Both the position numbers and the translations under genes were made by a program. Shown here in pieces: positions 42,343-54,710 of a stretch of 64,000 bases of DNA; the first letter of the stretch is position 1, and each line of letters opens with the position of its first letter. Source of the stretch: Gigaspora rosea (taxonomy: Eukaryota > Glomeromycota > Glomeromycetes > Diversisporales > Gigasporaceae); assembly GCA_003550325.1 (NCBI GenBank), contig QKWP01000069.1, positions 103,705 through 167,704 of the forward strand, written 5' to 3'. Below the pieces are notes generated by a model that was given only the letters and a program-made list of their open reading frames with translations, did no database searches and was not told the DNA's origin.

Positions 42343-43013
42343 CCCTATAAGAAAAGTGGTACGGGTGGTGGTACGGGTTGGTGTCGGGAATGCTCGAAAT
42401 GGCACGGATCTTGTGGCACGTGCAGGAACGTTTTACGGAATGGTACGGTAAAAATGGCACGGACATTGCGGCAAAGGGTGGCACGTAATATCATGTCATA
42501 TGAAATGGCACGTTCAGATGACACGTATGTGTACGTTACACATGTGTTGGATCGTGATACGTGTTGGCTCGTTTCGTGGAGAGCGAAAGATCAGTAAAGG
42601 ATTTTTTTAAAAAAACAGAGCGATATCTCATGATTTCACTAATGAAGCTTCCCTGTGTGTCTTAACAAAAAAATTCCTTACAAAATTTTGCTTCATATGC
42701 AGTTAACTTGTTCATCTTATGTTGATTACTTATGTAGATTTATGTTTTAATAGTTAATCCACATCGTTATTGTGGTGGCACGTGAATTTACGTTCATTAC
42801 ACGTGCCAAATCCTGTGCCGATTCGACTAGTAAACTGCTGCAAATCCCGTGCCATTTACGGTCCAATTGGCACGGGCACACGGTCCCTCACGGTCCACTA
42901 AATCCGAACCAACTCGGACCATACTCGTACAAATCCGGACCTTGACCCGTGCCAAAATGATCCGTGCCTATCCGATTCCATCCGTGCCTATACGGTACAT
43001 TTTTCTTATAGGG
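42343..43013 (+). mobile_element. CCCTATAAG-family element, most complete copy (671 bp)
   Basis: Begins CCCTATAAGAAAAGTGGTAC and ends GTACATTTTTCTTATAGGG, inverted over at least 13 bases. TGGCACG, CGTGCC and GGTACGG words recur through the element. It is the reference copy for 7274, 16503 and 21421. TAG occurs on both sides, but the target duplication is not proven by the other copies. Confidence 0.85.
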
Positions 43014-44580
43014 TAGCCTGACCATTTAAAAGAAAAAATTTTTAAGATTCTTTAAGACGATTTTTTTTAAAAAAAAAAATAAATAATAATGATGCACAGT
43101 ATTTATATTTTTTCATATTTAGCTACTTTAGGAAAAGGGTTGATTTTCCCCAATTTTTTTTTTTTTTTTTTTGCATTGTTTAAACATATGCAAGTATATA
43201 ATGCACTTCAAAAATACCAATACGGAATTTAGAAGTATATAAATCCAATATTTAAATCATCTTCACAGAAACTTAAATCGTTTAATACACAGTAACTGTA
43301 TATATTAAAATATTTAAGTTTCTGTAAAGATCTTACATAATCTACTATAGGTACTCGTTATAACGATTTATATCCATTAACCTTATTTTTCCTTCGAATA
43401 GATAGGTTTTTAATAGTCTTACGGCCTCGGAAATTAACAAATTCATTTTTTTTACCATGTCAAGAACGGGGTTTTATGATGTTCGATGGTATTAAATAAA
43501 TTGATGAAATACTGTACCTGGTTGAGATAATTAATTTGCGGTGAGTTTAGGGGTCTCTATTTAAACCTATAATGCCTATTAAAATTCACTTATACCTTTT
43601 ATTAATAAAACTAACCCTAAATTCTAACCTAACTCTAAAAAAAAAGCTTTTAAATTTTAATATTAAATATTTCAAGTTCTCATTTTCAGCTGATCTCAGC
43701 TTCAGTTGCCATAATTAATATATCCCAGCTTAACAGTTAAGGTGCGTTATTATAATAAATTAAATATGTTTAATGAAACGCATCAAGAGTCATCATTCTA
43801 GATAAAAGACCCAAAAAATTGTTCTAGTCAGATATTGATTTATTGACATGAATTTTAGTAACTAAAATTTAATTTGGGGAATCAAATACAGTACTCAGAT
43901 TTGATGATTGAATTTTAACATGCAGCTGTTTTCAAAAAGGTGTCATGGGAAATTCACGATATTTTCCAAATTTCCTTCTTTTTTTTACTCTCGCTTCTAA
44001 CAGAGAAAAATTCTCACCAATTTCCCAATAGAAATAGTTTTTATAGTTCAAAAAAAATAAAACTATTCTAAGTTAAAGGTAAATTTTAACAGGTGGATTA
44101 AGAAAGTTTTAATAAATGGTGGTCATCTAGAGTCTTGCTTTATACAGTAAATCAACTATTTATCAGTTAAAAATTATAGTGCTTTAGCACATCTCTTAAA
44201 AGTAAAACTTTTACCGATTTAGAGTTGCTAAATGGGGGTTTTTTTGAATATATTCAATCTTGATAACCCATTAGTGCATCATGAACAAAGTGAAAATCTA
44301 AAAGAATCTTTTAGAGTTATTGAATAATTATAATGCAATATTTTTTCTCGAACAAAAGAAACTTGATCTTATGTCCAATTGGGCGTAAATTCATATATAC
44401 GCATATTTGTAATATCACATTTGCATTTTTGTGTTTGCAACAATTTCGAATACTAAAGCAAGTCCCTCTTTTGTATATAAGTTTTGTATCTAGTGCATCT
44501 GCCATCAATATTAATACGATTATAAAAACAAAATAATATACATTGCAATAATTTGTTTATATAACGGTAATGATAATGAT
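43014..44580. other. No gene seen
   Basis: AT-rich spacer with a 23-base T-run near 43153-43173 and ACTAACCCTAAATTCTAACC near 43609. No convincing frame. Confidence 0.4.
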
Positions 44581-44732
44581 TAGAAAGGTGTATCACGCAC
44601 TTATCAGTACGAGGTGCTTAATTGTTACATGGCTAATAATATAAAAATCACAATGGACGTTAATAATTATTTAACCTAAAATATTTGCTGATTAAGCATC
44701 TCGCACTGATAAGTGCGTGATGCCCGTCTCTA
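44581..44732. mobile_element. hAT MITE (152 bp)
   Basis: Perfect 8-bp duplication ATAATGAT (44573-44580, 44733-44740). TAG...CTA ends; arms ATCACGCACTTATCAGTACG and CACTGATAAGTGCGTGAT pair over about 36 bases. The hairpin loop is about 75 bases of AT-rich DNA. Confidence 0.95.
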
Positions 44733-45254
44733 ATAATGATAAAAAAGTTAATTATTAAATTTCTGATTTTTCGATTCCACATATGGGTATATGTCATAAA
44801 AATCACCTGTTCACACCTTTTTGAAAACAGCTATAATTTCATAAATATGTCGTGATGTGAAAGATAATGGAGAAACCAATATGCAATGCTTGAATTATTA
44901 CCAAATTACTAGACAATGTATGTATGACAAAATGGGACCAAACTTTATCATCTAACCATTTTCCGAAAGAATATTTTTTATTAGAAAAGAGTTTGTAAGA
45001 TTATAAATTTATTTAATTTAATTAAGATAAAAGTAGTAATGAACTGCGCTGCTTTAAGGTTATTGATCCTGTCGAATCATCAGTAACTTATATAAATAAC
45101 GAAAAGATGTGAATAAAGTGAAGAATGATCAAATTGATTTGAGTTATAAACTAAATGCCGAAATCATTTTATTACCAGAAAAAGCTATATATCTGAAAAA
45201 TACATTTAATTATTATATAGATTTGAATAACTATTTGACTATTTTCTGAATACT

Positions 45255-47010
45255 TTATTCTTTTTTATGAATTTGGAATACTTCATATTCTGCCACTGAA
45301 AACCCATTAAATGAATCTCTAATTGCTTTTTCATATGAACTATACCTGCAATAACATAGTCCATCTTGATTAAAAATACCTGACATACAAAGATCACTCC
45401 TACCAAATACTGGCCATAGGAAGGATCAAAAGAATGACTAGAAAATGCTTCACTTTGTTTTGCTATACGGCTCAAAATGGAGGATTGAATAGTACCAGTT
45501 TTCAATGAAAAAATAAAGCTATAATTACATCTCATCCAACCACGATATCTAATCCATTCGATAGGATTATATCCTCCAAGAATTTCATCAGCATCTCTAA
45601 CTTTCATAACCACGACAGTATTTGATTTCCTACTACATACATTCCAAAAAGTATCAGCAGTAAACCCATCTTTGGATCCACGAAGAAGTACAGTAGTTTA
45701 AACTCATAAGGATTGTTTGCTATTGAATACGCTTCAGTTCTCTTATAAATCCACGTTGCAATTTCGGCAGCTTGTGTTTCACTGATAATTGCTGAAAACG
45801 GTTCTCTAGATGGTAATGTTTGCGACAAAATTATGCGAGGTGGAAGAATTGTTGATGATATTTGTCGATTTGGGTTTGCAATTCTTTTTAATATGTCTTT
45901 CCAAAGATCATTATTTAATATTGCTTGATATAATTCTATGTTATCAACAAAGTCATCACCAGATAATTGAAAATAACGGATATGAGGTAAACAGTTTCGT
46001 AAAGTATACTTTAAAGCCAAAAAGTTTTCACTTGTCCAGTTATTAAAATCGGACGGTAAACCAGGATTTTGAGCAATTCCCCATTTAATGATATAATTCA
46101 AAACTTTTATTTCTTCCATTTGTAAGTCATCTCGTTTAATAAGGGAGATCAAAGTATTCTCTTGAAGTGAAGTGAATTCTTCAGAGTCAAAAATCATACT
46201 TGGATATTTTACCAAAATATCGTTGCACCATTCTTGTAATATAAAGAATTGATTATTTTGGGTAATTGTTTGATAAACTTGTGTGAAATGTAAACGAATC
46301 CAACTAGCTTTTGATTCAATTAAATGAGTTTCGAGACATTTAGTTAATTCTTCTAGAAAAAACTCTTGAGCCAAAAGCATTAGTTCAAAAATGAATGAAG
46401 CGTCTTGATCTTCCAATGAAATGACACCTCCGTAAATATATCTTTTTTGATTAAATTTTAAAATTAGTTCCTTGCACATATATATGGGATATGTGCAATA
46501 AAAAGTAACGAAATTGACAAAAAAAAATTCCTTTACAAAAAATTAATTATCTCATGAGCTATTGATCAGGATTGTATGATTTTGGTATTGTACCATTCGA
46601 TTCAACTCAATGAGACGAATCGAATGTTATCAAAACCATGCAATTCTGAATAATTGTTCAAGAGATAATTAATTTTTTGCAAAGGATTTTTTTTCAATTT
46701 CGTTCCTTTCTATTGCATCTAGCCCATATATGCTGTAGAATATTTATTTATAAACTTACTTAATAATTGCCTCAAATTGTTGAACAGAAACATGATCTAA
46801 ATTAACCGTCTTAATGTTGTTTTTATCTTTACTGGTATTTGCTAATTTATTCCGAAAATATAATGATCTATACCTCAAAACATTTGAATGTGCTTGGAAT
46901 ATTTTAGTGCTTGGTGATTTTCCGGCATTAATAATTACATTATAATCTTCTTTATCATCAAGAAGTTCGAGATAATCTGTAGAAAGTTTTTCTAAATGCT
47001 TTACTGCCAT
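45255..47010 (-). pseudogene. BTB-BACK-TLDc protein gene with frameshifts in TLDc
   Basis: Exon 1 is 47010-46760 (ATG at 47010, MAVKHLEKLSTDYLELL) with the BTB fold (DYNVIINAG, FQAHSNVLRYRSLYFR). A 318-nt intron (46759-46442, GTAAGT...AAAAAG) joins in frame to YIYGGVISLEDQD and the rest of BTB. BACK follows (LQEWCNDI, FTSLQENTLISLIKRDDLQMEE, VLNYIIKWG), then TLDc (SAIISETQAAEIATWI, LRGSKDGF, LGGYNPIEW, DSFIFSL-type block). The TLDc reading needs a shift near 45690-45697 and another near 45415, after which the frame ends GFSVAEYEVFQIHKKE at 45255. BTB-TLDc proteins are greatly expanded in Rhizophagus; BTB may recruit Cullin-3 and TLDc is linked to oxidative-stress responses in other eukaryotes. 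The role here is unknown. The intron carries a palindromic MITE. Confidence 0.85.
46485..46726. mobile_element. TA-flanked MITE (242 bp) in the BTB gene intron
   Basis: TGGGATATGTGCAATA... and ...TATTGCATCTAGCCCA form the ends, flanked by TA (46483-46484, 46727-46728). Arms pair through AACGAAATTGACAAAAAAAA and AGATAATTAATTTTTT. It fills most of the intron; outside it only the splice borders remain. The ends resemble the TGGRGTGTC element at 28661. Confidence 0.8.
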
Positions 47011-47295
47011 TTTCAAAGAATTTACGTTAAACAATGATGTACGTACAGCACTGAAAAATCGAAAATTGGTGATCACTAGATCAAGTGTAACATAAGATCA
47101 TGACTATGTAATTTTAACTAGGGATTTTGATCGATATCAACTCAGGTTATGAAATATTTTTATCTAGAGTTTCTTATTGGAGATAAATGAAAAAAAGTTT
47201 CTAAAGTTAAAACTTCAAATATATTGTTGTGACGGAGTCTCCAGATTAAATGGTCCCAATAAATTTGATGCTTTTTTAGTAGAACTCTTTTAAAA

Positions 47296-47574
47296 GGTGG
47301 GGTTGAGTCAACAGAAACCAATCAAAAGAGAAGATTTCATAATTAAAATCAGAGAATCTTATTTTATTTTTCCGATTTATAATTCAACATAGCAAAAATA
47401 CTATTTAAAAAATCCTACTTATTTTCAAAATACGTTAATGAAACCCCCTAATTTTTTATTTTAAAATTTTGTTAAGAATTTAAACAATATATTAATAAAT
47501 AAAAACTTAACCAAATTTAATAAAAAAGTTTTACCAAATTTGGAAAAATAATTCTATTGACTCAACCCCAAACC
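47296..47574. mobile_element. MITE with GGGGTTGAGTCAA ends
   Basis: AAGGTGGGGTTGAGTCAACA pairs with TTGACTCAACCCC...ACCTT at the right. The interior is AT-rich with no frame. The exact border is uncertain by a few bases. Confidence 0.7.
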
Positions 47575-47857
47575 TTATTTATAATCGTTTTCAATAAGGG
47601 TTTATTTATTAATGCGGGACCGATAAACATCACATCCTATAACTCTAGCATTAAGAATCTACTAACTATAAAATTTACACTTTACTTTGATTTGTGCTGA
47701 TTAATTGAAGAAATTAGTGATGGGCAATTACTTATTGACAAGATTAAAATTAATATTCTTGAATTTCGTTAACAAATGTTTATAAACTTATTTTTGCGTA
47801 AGTGATTGATTAAGGTGCAAAGTCATATGGTGTCGAGCGTTTGTATTCGATGCATAT

Positions 47858-48386
47858 TGTTGCGGGCGGAATTGTATCCTTTTATATGAAATACACGAAA
47901 ATATAGAGTTTTATTATTAGGTATAGCTCGCTAGAGGCGTGACTTTGGTGATTTAGCAATTTTATTAAAAGATTTATCAGTAGGATTATTACAGGGAAAT
48001 ATGAAAATATATTATAAGATATATGTTATAATCCCGTAGGATATATATTTACAAGAGAGAAAACTACAGCGTTTTATAACTTTTTCTAGACTGATGAATT
48101 AAAAAGGTTTGGGGATAAATCGATCTTTCATCACGAGAGGATCACGGTAGGATCACTGATCTCGAATCACGTTATAATCACTATAACTAAAGGGGGTTAC
48201 GATGATAAGTATTATATGATTATACAGTGATGGCTATGTTTAATAATATTTTACATCGTTAACTAATTTAACTAATTTTTAATCCTTAATTTCTACTCTT
48301 TAGATTTCTTGGATTGATTGTCTCTTTGATTCTTAATCACGGGTTTTACTGCGCCTAATTCCGAAGATCACTTTTAGCCCGTGACA
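47858..48386 (-). mobile_element. Solo LTR, Ty3-like, copy 2 (529 bp)
   Basis: On the minus strand it begins TGTCACGGGC and ends GCCCGCAACA; ATAT flanks both sides (47854-47857, 48387-48390). It shares the AAATCACCAAAGTCACGCCTC-type block with the LTR at 27959, in the same position near the 3' end. A TATA-like GTTATAAAACGC lies mid-element on the minus strand (about 48075). Confidence 0.85.
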
Positions 48387-48390
48387 ATAT

Positions 48391-49759
48391 GATTATAAAA
48401 GTGATAAAAGTGTCAATCTTTTTAAAACTGACCGGTAATTTATAGTCATGTTACGAAGAACAAAATTACCAGTGAGGTTTTAAAATTTTGCTTCTACGGT
48501 AAGTTAATAATAGACTTTTAGTTCAAAATAATATTGAAACGTATTTTAATCAATATTAAACTTTAAAATGCTTCAACTTTTTATGTAGGTAGTTTTTAAA
48601 AAACTGAACAGTAACTTAATAGAGTTTATAAAGTTATCGGTCAGCTTTTAAAGAAACTGTATAGAAAGTTAAAACGGGTTGAAATTTGAAAAAATCATGT
48701 GATTGTGAGTATAGATATTCGGCACTATATTACGTAATTAGGATTAAAACTACATTATTATTATTATTTATTTATTTATACACAATAAAACCAATATTAT
48801 TAAATATTAATGCTTAATCAATTCCATCACAAGAAAAGATATGTTTTCGCGCTTACTGTGATAACTAATTGGGTACAATGCTGTAGATATGCGATATTTG
48901 TTGCAAGTGATATAGTGATGGTCATTAATCAATTTTTTTATAGTAAAATTTTTAAACCTACGTGCGATATTAAAAATTATAGAAAGGTAGCCTCTAAATA
49001 TTAAGCATTTATTACTGTAATAAAAGGCGTATTTACATCATAAAAATTTAGAATTTACTTATCTGTTAATTACAAAATTTTTTTTAATAAAAATCAACTT
49101 ATTACTAGTTTTGTTCAAATAAACTTGTTAAATATAATAATATATATTAAAAAAGGTATTTTCCAGTTTTAAAAATACAGCATTGTTATTTTCCTAAAAG
49201 CCTAAAAATAATGAAAAACTTAAACTAAATATCTATTTATTTTTGTATAGTTTAGTCAGGTAATATATGAACTTTGGACATCATTCCATCAATATTGTGC
49301 TTCAAATACTGATTACAATCAGTTTAGCTTTTATCATTTATCCCTGAATTTATAAGAATGGCTACAATGTCATTTTGGTTAATATTAAGTCAGAAAGGTT
49401 TAAATAATACTTGGAAGCCTAGAAAAGTATATTTTCAGTTCTGGTAAATTGTCAAATTGATTTAAGTAAATTACTATTCCAATTTTAGTTACATATTGTA
49501 TGCAATGAATGGAAAACAAATTTTCTGCAAAAAAAATTTTGCAAGTACGTATGTATTTATAAGTTTTAATATATTGTGTTAATATTCCTTTTAATTACAT
49601 GAGAAGAAAGAAATACGTATACGAAATGGCTTAAAAGTTATCAGATATTCAAGAAACCAAGAACCCATTGGAACTCTTGACGATTATATTATTTTAGGAT
49701 GCAGTAGTTTGAAGATTCTCCAATTGTACTAGCCTTATCAGACACGCCCTATATGATTG
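48391..49759. other. No gene seen
   Basis: AT-rich. A 64-codon frame at 48810-49004 has no recognisable motif. Confidence 0.4.
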
Positions 49760-49894
49760 CTGAATGATTCTGTATAACTTATTCGGTCACCTCCTAATAC
49801 AATATACAAAATTCACTCACTTCGCAAGAGGTGAGTGAATATTTGCATGTTTGTATTAGGAGGTGGTCGAATAAGTTATACAGAAATCATTCAG
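49760..49894. mobile_element. Near-perfect hairpin MITE (135 bp)
   Basis: The arms CTGAATGATTCTGTATAACT... and ...AGTTATACAGAAATCATTCAG pair through TCACCTCCTAATAC and TTCACTCAC almost to the centre. The loop is only a few bases, so the single strand would fold completely. No clear target duplication. Confidence 0.8.
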
Positions 49895-50984
49895 TGCTTA
49901 CGTCAGACATGTCGGATAAAAAAAGTTATCAATCGAGTCTATGAATAATCAGTTATCATCTACGACATGACTGATAACTAGTACATATTGGTATGGTATT
50001 GAATGTTTAATATCTCATCATTATTAATCTAATTTTTTTGAATAGTTTAATTTAAGACTTTTGGTGAATCATTTGTAAAACTTTTCTTTCTATATGTGTT
50101 CTCTCAAAATGAGAGAGATATATATAAATTGCAAATAATTGTTTAATTTTATCTGTTTTAAATAGGATGTGACTCGAATTTTGACGAGTTTAAAAAGTTT
50201 TTGACAATTATTATGAAAAAGCGAAAATTTCTTCAATATGTTTAAATGGTACAATTAATCTATTCTGCAGTTCTGTAGTATTTGTTGTCCAATTTTGCAT
50301 TTTTAATCTTTTTTAAATAATATTCTAACTAATAAAAAAAGTTTTAAAAAGGCTTTATATTTAATAATTTTATCAGCCTTTGCATTAATTTCGAAAAGAT
50401 GACCAATTAAAGACTGATAAAATTTTATTAACATTGTTCTGTCCTATCTAAATTGCCGAAAATGAATTCTGAAACAATTGAAAATTATTAGAATTAATGA
50501 ATTTGTAACTGTAGGTTACTGTATGTAATGTGACTATTAAAACACCCTTTATTTATAAAAATAAATTCTTGAGGTTAATGTTAGGGTTGGTGTGAGATTA
50601 AGGTCGAGGTAGTGCTTAGTTTCTACTAAAATTTAGTAAGGAGTTGTCTTGTTCGAAAGAACATCACGAAGTTATTTTTATGTAGACTTATGTATTTAAA
50701 AATTATATGTAAGTCAACAAACCCAATGTAGACTTACATAGCATAATTTATACATAAATATAATTTTTAAATCATATTTATTTAACAGTTATGTAACGAA
50801 AATTTAAAATATAAAAATGTGTTAAGTAGCCAAATAAGTAAAATGTTAGAATGAAATAAAAGTTATAATTAAGGTTAGGGTTAGAATTAAGAGTTTGCGT
50901 TAGGGGTAAAATTGCGAGAGGAGCATTTTTAATTAAAAATACAACAGGGTTACCCTAGTAAAATTTTGAGATATTGACTATAAA
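49895..50984. other. No gene; TTAGGG-like words
   Basis: AT-rich spacer. GTTAGGGTTGGTGTGAG (about 50579) and GGTTAGGGTTAGAATTAAG (about 50873) resemble the telomere-like words found inside MITEs elsewhere. A small hairpin of ATGTAAGTC/GACTTACAT lies near 50707-50740. Confidence 0.4.
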
Positions 50985-51400
50985 AATTTATTTATATTTT
51001 ATAATATATAAAGGTTACATAATTATATACGTAAAATTTATTAATATATAATGTTTATATAAAATTTTTATCTAAATTTTACGATATATAAGATTTATAT
51101 AAAATTTTTATTTAAATTTTACGATATATAAAAGTTATATAGTTATAATATGTAAAATTTAATATATAAAATTTATGTAAAAAATTTATTTAGATATTCA
51201 TAGCATATAAAAGTTGCTTAATTATTATACATAAAATTTATAAATATATAACATTTACATAAGCATTTTTTATAAATTTATTTTTATATATATTCAAATA
51301 AATTTTACAGAAATTCTATATTAAATAACATATAAAATTAACATACATAATTTTTATATAGTATACTATATAATATTTATGTAAAGTTGTAGATCTATGT
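50985..51400. repeat. AT-rich degenerate tandem array
   Basis: About 60-bp units of the type ATATAAAATTTTTATTTAAA followed by TTTTACGATATATAAAA repeat six or seven times with drift. Essentially A/T only. Confidence 0.65.
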
Positions 51401-52879
51401 AGATTTTATAAAAAATGTACTTGATAATGAAGAGATGGTCTTATAATCAAAATTTTGAGTTATTGATAAATAAAAACTAGAGAATGTGAATGCAGAAGAC
51501 TTCGTTACCCGGTTGGTATTGTAGTAGCACAAAGTAAAAACAATAAAAGTTATTAATTTTGGTGCTTCCATTAACCTCAAGGCTTGAAGTTGTTAATTTC
51601 AAGGATTAAAGTTGCTAATGTCAAGGCTTGAAGTTTTTACAGTACCCATTAAAAGTCTCTAACTTTAAACAGAGAAAATTTTGATTAGGAGATATTGATG
51701 GCCAGGGAATAATTCTGATATTATTTTCTTACTTTCTGGCTTTTATAATTTGATTAGTACTTTGGGTCATTGTCTTTTTACAGAATCAACTATTAAAAAG
51801 GCTCACAATAGAAGGCATAAGACACATTTTATATATAGTAATCATAAATTGCACATTAAGATTGCACATAAAACAGACCAACAGCCAAAGCCAAATAAAG
51901 AAAAATAGTGAACCTAAAATTTTTAATAGAATGGGTTGCTTGTCTTTTTTTTAGAGAACTGATAGACTTTTTTTAGTTGTGATTTCTAGCAAAAAATAAT
52001 TTTATCAGAAAATATCATGGTATCACAGTTATAATTCTTATATTTTTTTGTCTACTAGAGTATTATTTTGATACTTTTCTCTAATCAAAGGCATATTCAC
52101 TGATTTGGTTTCACCCCAAAATTAGACAATCATGATCGAGAATTAATTGTTATTAAAATTATTACAAAGTGAGTTTAGACAACAATGGTCTTTTAAACTT
52201 ACTTATAATTAAGTGTATAAAATATTGTAATATCTACATGTTTAATTATTAGCTGAAAGTAAGTTAAAAAGGTAGTTTTTTTGAAAAGTTTTTCTGAATT
52301 TACCTTACCTATTATACAACTGATCGTTCAATGACAAACCAATCCTTCACTATCCGAAAATACCAAAATGCTTCAACAACTAGTGATAGTGCTTCCTTTT
52401 ACAGCTTGGCGCAGCTGTTCTTTGAATATTTATTGCTTATTTATCTCATATAGAGGCCAAAAAAACTATTTCACTTAATAGCAGAAGTTTGTATAATGGT
52501 TTATCGAAAAAGACCCCTAAAAATCAAATCGGTGGATATGGCTTCTAAGGGTTTTTAAAGTGCTACATTCCACCTTTGACAAGGTACAATTTAATAGTGT
52601 TTATACTAATATGTTCTGTTATATTAGTTCTTAGCAGATTTCTGTAGCCATAATATTTTTTGTTAGTTCCAAATCTATTTATCTTGTCTTTGTGTTGTCT
52701 CTTTTTGATAGCCTAGTTAGGTTAGTTGCTAAGGTCTTTGCTTTCTTGCTATTTTTTAGCTCAATAGTGCACAGTTTTTTTATTATAGAAAATTGTTTTT
52801 ACTATTTCATATATTGAAAGCTTGGGTCCCTTTATATAAATGGTTAAAAAATTGATTTCAATAGGTACTATAATTTTTA
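51401..52879. other. No recognised gene
   Basis: A short CTTGAAGTTGTTAATTTCAAG cluster at 51575-51650 precedes AT-rich DNA. Some plus frames are open for tens of codons but show no family. It could hold gene remnants I cannot identify. Confidence 0.35.
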
Positions 52880-54260
52880 AGTGCTTAAAGTTGCTAACTC
52901 TAAATTCTTGAAGCTATTAACTCCAGGTACTTAAGATTGTTAAATCCAAATACTTGAAGTTATTAACTTTAAGTACTTAAAGTTGGTAACTTCAAATGCT
53001 TGATTTGCCAACTCTAAGTACTTAAGGTTTTAATTTCAAGTGCTTAAAATTGTAACTTTAAATACTTGAAGTTGTTAACTCCAAGTTCTTGAAGTTGTTA
53101 ACTTTAAGTTATTAACTTTAAACTTGAAGTTGTTAAGTTCAATACTTGAAGTCAATATTAAGACTCTAAGTTATTAACTTTAATATTTAATTTGTTAATT
53201 TTAAATACTTGAAGTTGTTAAATTCAAGAATTAAAATTGTTAAATTCATGGCTTAAAGTTTTTAACTTTAAGTACTTGAAGTTAGGCTTCCACAATAATT
53301 ACCCATGTGATTTCAGAATTTTTAAGACTATAAAACTAACATTGCACAATTGGTACTTGAACCAAAATCAGTATGTGGAATTAGCATGGTAAACCACTTT
53401 CAGAAAACATGCTTCATTTATATCTCACATGTGCTTGCTGCTAACAGCAGGCCTTTAAAGTCAGACAGGTACAGGCTCAGGCCCAGCCCTCAGGCCCGTA
53501 CCTGTCTGACTTTAAAGGCCTGCTGTTAGCAGAAAGTGCACGTGAGATATAAATGAAGCATGCTTCCGAAAGTGGGTTATCATGCTAATTCCACATACCG
53601 ATTTTAGTTCAAGCACCAATTGTGCAATGTTGGTTTTATAGCCTTCAAAAACACTGAAATTGTATAGGCAATTTTTGCAGAAGCCTACTTGAAGTTGTTG
53701 ATTCTAAATACTTAAAATTGTTAGCTTTAAGTACTTGAAATTGTTAACTGCAAGTACTTGAAGCTGTTAACTCAAATATTTAAATTGCTAAGAGGAGTGA
53801 CAAAAATCAGGTAATTTTCTGGGGGGTCAAAAAAGTTGAAATTATATATAAGAACCTGACTATATGTATATTAAAATAGGGGGATAGGCCTCTGATAAAA
53901 AATAATCAGGTGATTAATGATACTGCTCTAACTTTAAATACTTGGAAGTTTTTAACTTTAAGTACCTAAAAATTGGTATTTTAAATAGCTGTAGCTGCTA
54001 ATTTCAAATACTAAAAATTGTTAATTCTAAGTGCAGTCAATCTCTCTATAGGCACCTCCTTTATAGTTACAAAATTAATGTAGTTACAAATTTATTTTTA
54101 CCAATTATCTATAAATATAAAAATACTTCTATATTAGTTATACTTCTTTATAATTACAGCCTTTTGTATCCCAATACTGTGACTATAAAGGGGTTAGCCT
54201 ATTTAAAAATAGTAATTTTAAGTACTTAAAGTTGTTAACTTAAGTATTTAAAATTATTAA
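52880..54260. repeat. CTTGAAGTTGTTAACTTTAAGTA minisatellite
   Basis: Units of about 22-24 bases combine ACTTGAAGTTGTTAA and AACTTTAAGTACTT. Dense parts are 52890-53283, 53687-53775, 53925-54035 and 54205-54265. Each unit is close to a palindrome. A 403-bp foldback element splits the array at 53284. Confidence 0.8.
53284..53686. mobile_element. 403-bp foldback element with about 200-bp arms
   Basis: AGGCTTCCAC...GCAGAAGCCT ends; the arms match nearly perfectly in the inner 90 bases (ATAAATGAAGCATG, GGCCTGCTGTTAGCAG, GTACCTGTCTGAC) and well outside. ACTTGAAGTT flanks both sides, a 9-10-bp duplication consistent with Mutator-like insertion, though the target itself is a repeat of that word. Confidence 0.85.
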
Positions 54261-54710
54261 CTTCAAATTTAGTTAAATCTTTCTAAATACACATTTTGGA
54301 ACCTGCTTTAGAGCATCATTTAAGGAAGGTTGCAATTAAAGAACACTAATACAATAATTATATGGCTATTATCATGTTATCAATATAGCTTTAGTAGTCT
54401 AAAATAATAATTTTAATTAGCAAATAATCACATATATGTATTTATAAAGCAGGTTTTTATAACATAGCAGGCTTTTATAGTGATTAACCAATTTTTGTAG
54501 GCTATCTTATATTATTATAGAAATTTTATTAGTTTATTAAAATTATTAAAAAAATTAAAATATAAATACAAAAATTAATATATAAAAAGATAATTATAAT
54601 TATAATTAAATTAATACTAGCAAAAGTCTTACTATAATTAATATCTTGATAATTTATATTTATACAAAAAATAAAAAGTTAAAACTATTTTTTAATAGAG
54701 TAAATTTATT

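Noticed and set aside
52880-54260. CRISPR-like array (regular short repeats)
   Set aside because: Units are contiguous and drift; there are no unique spacers of constant length, and the genome is eukaryotic.
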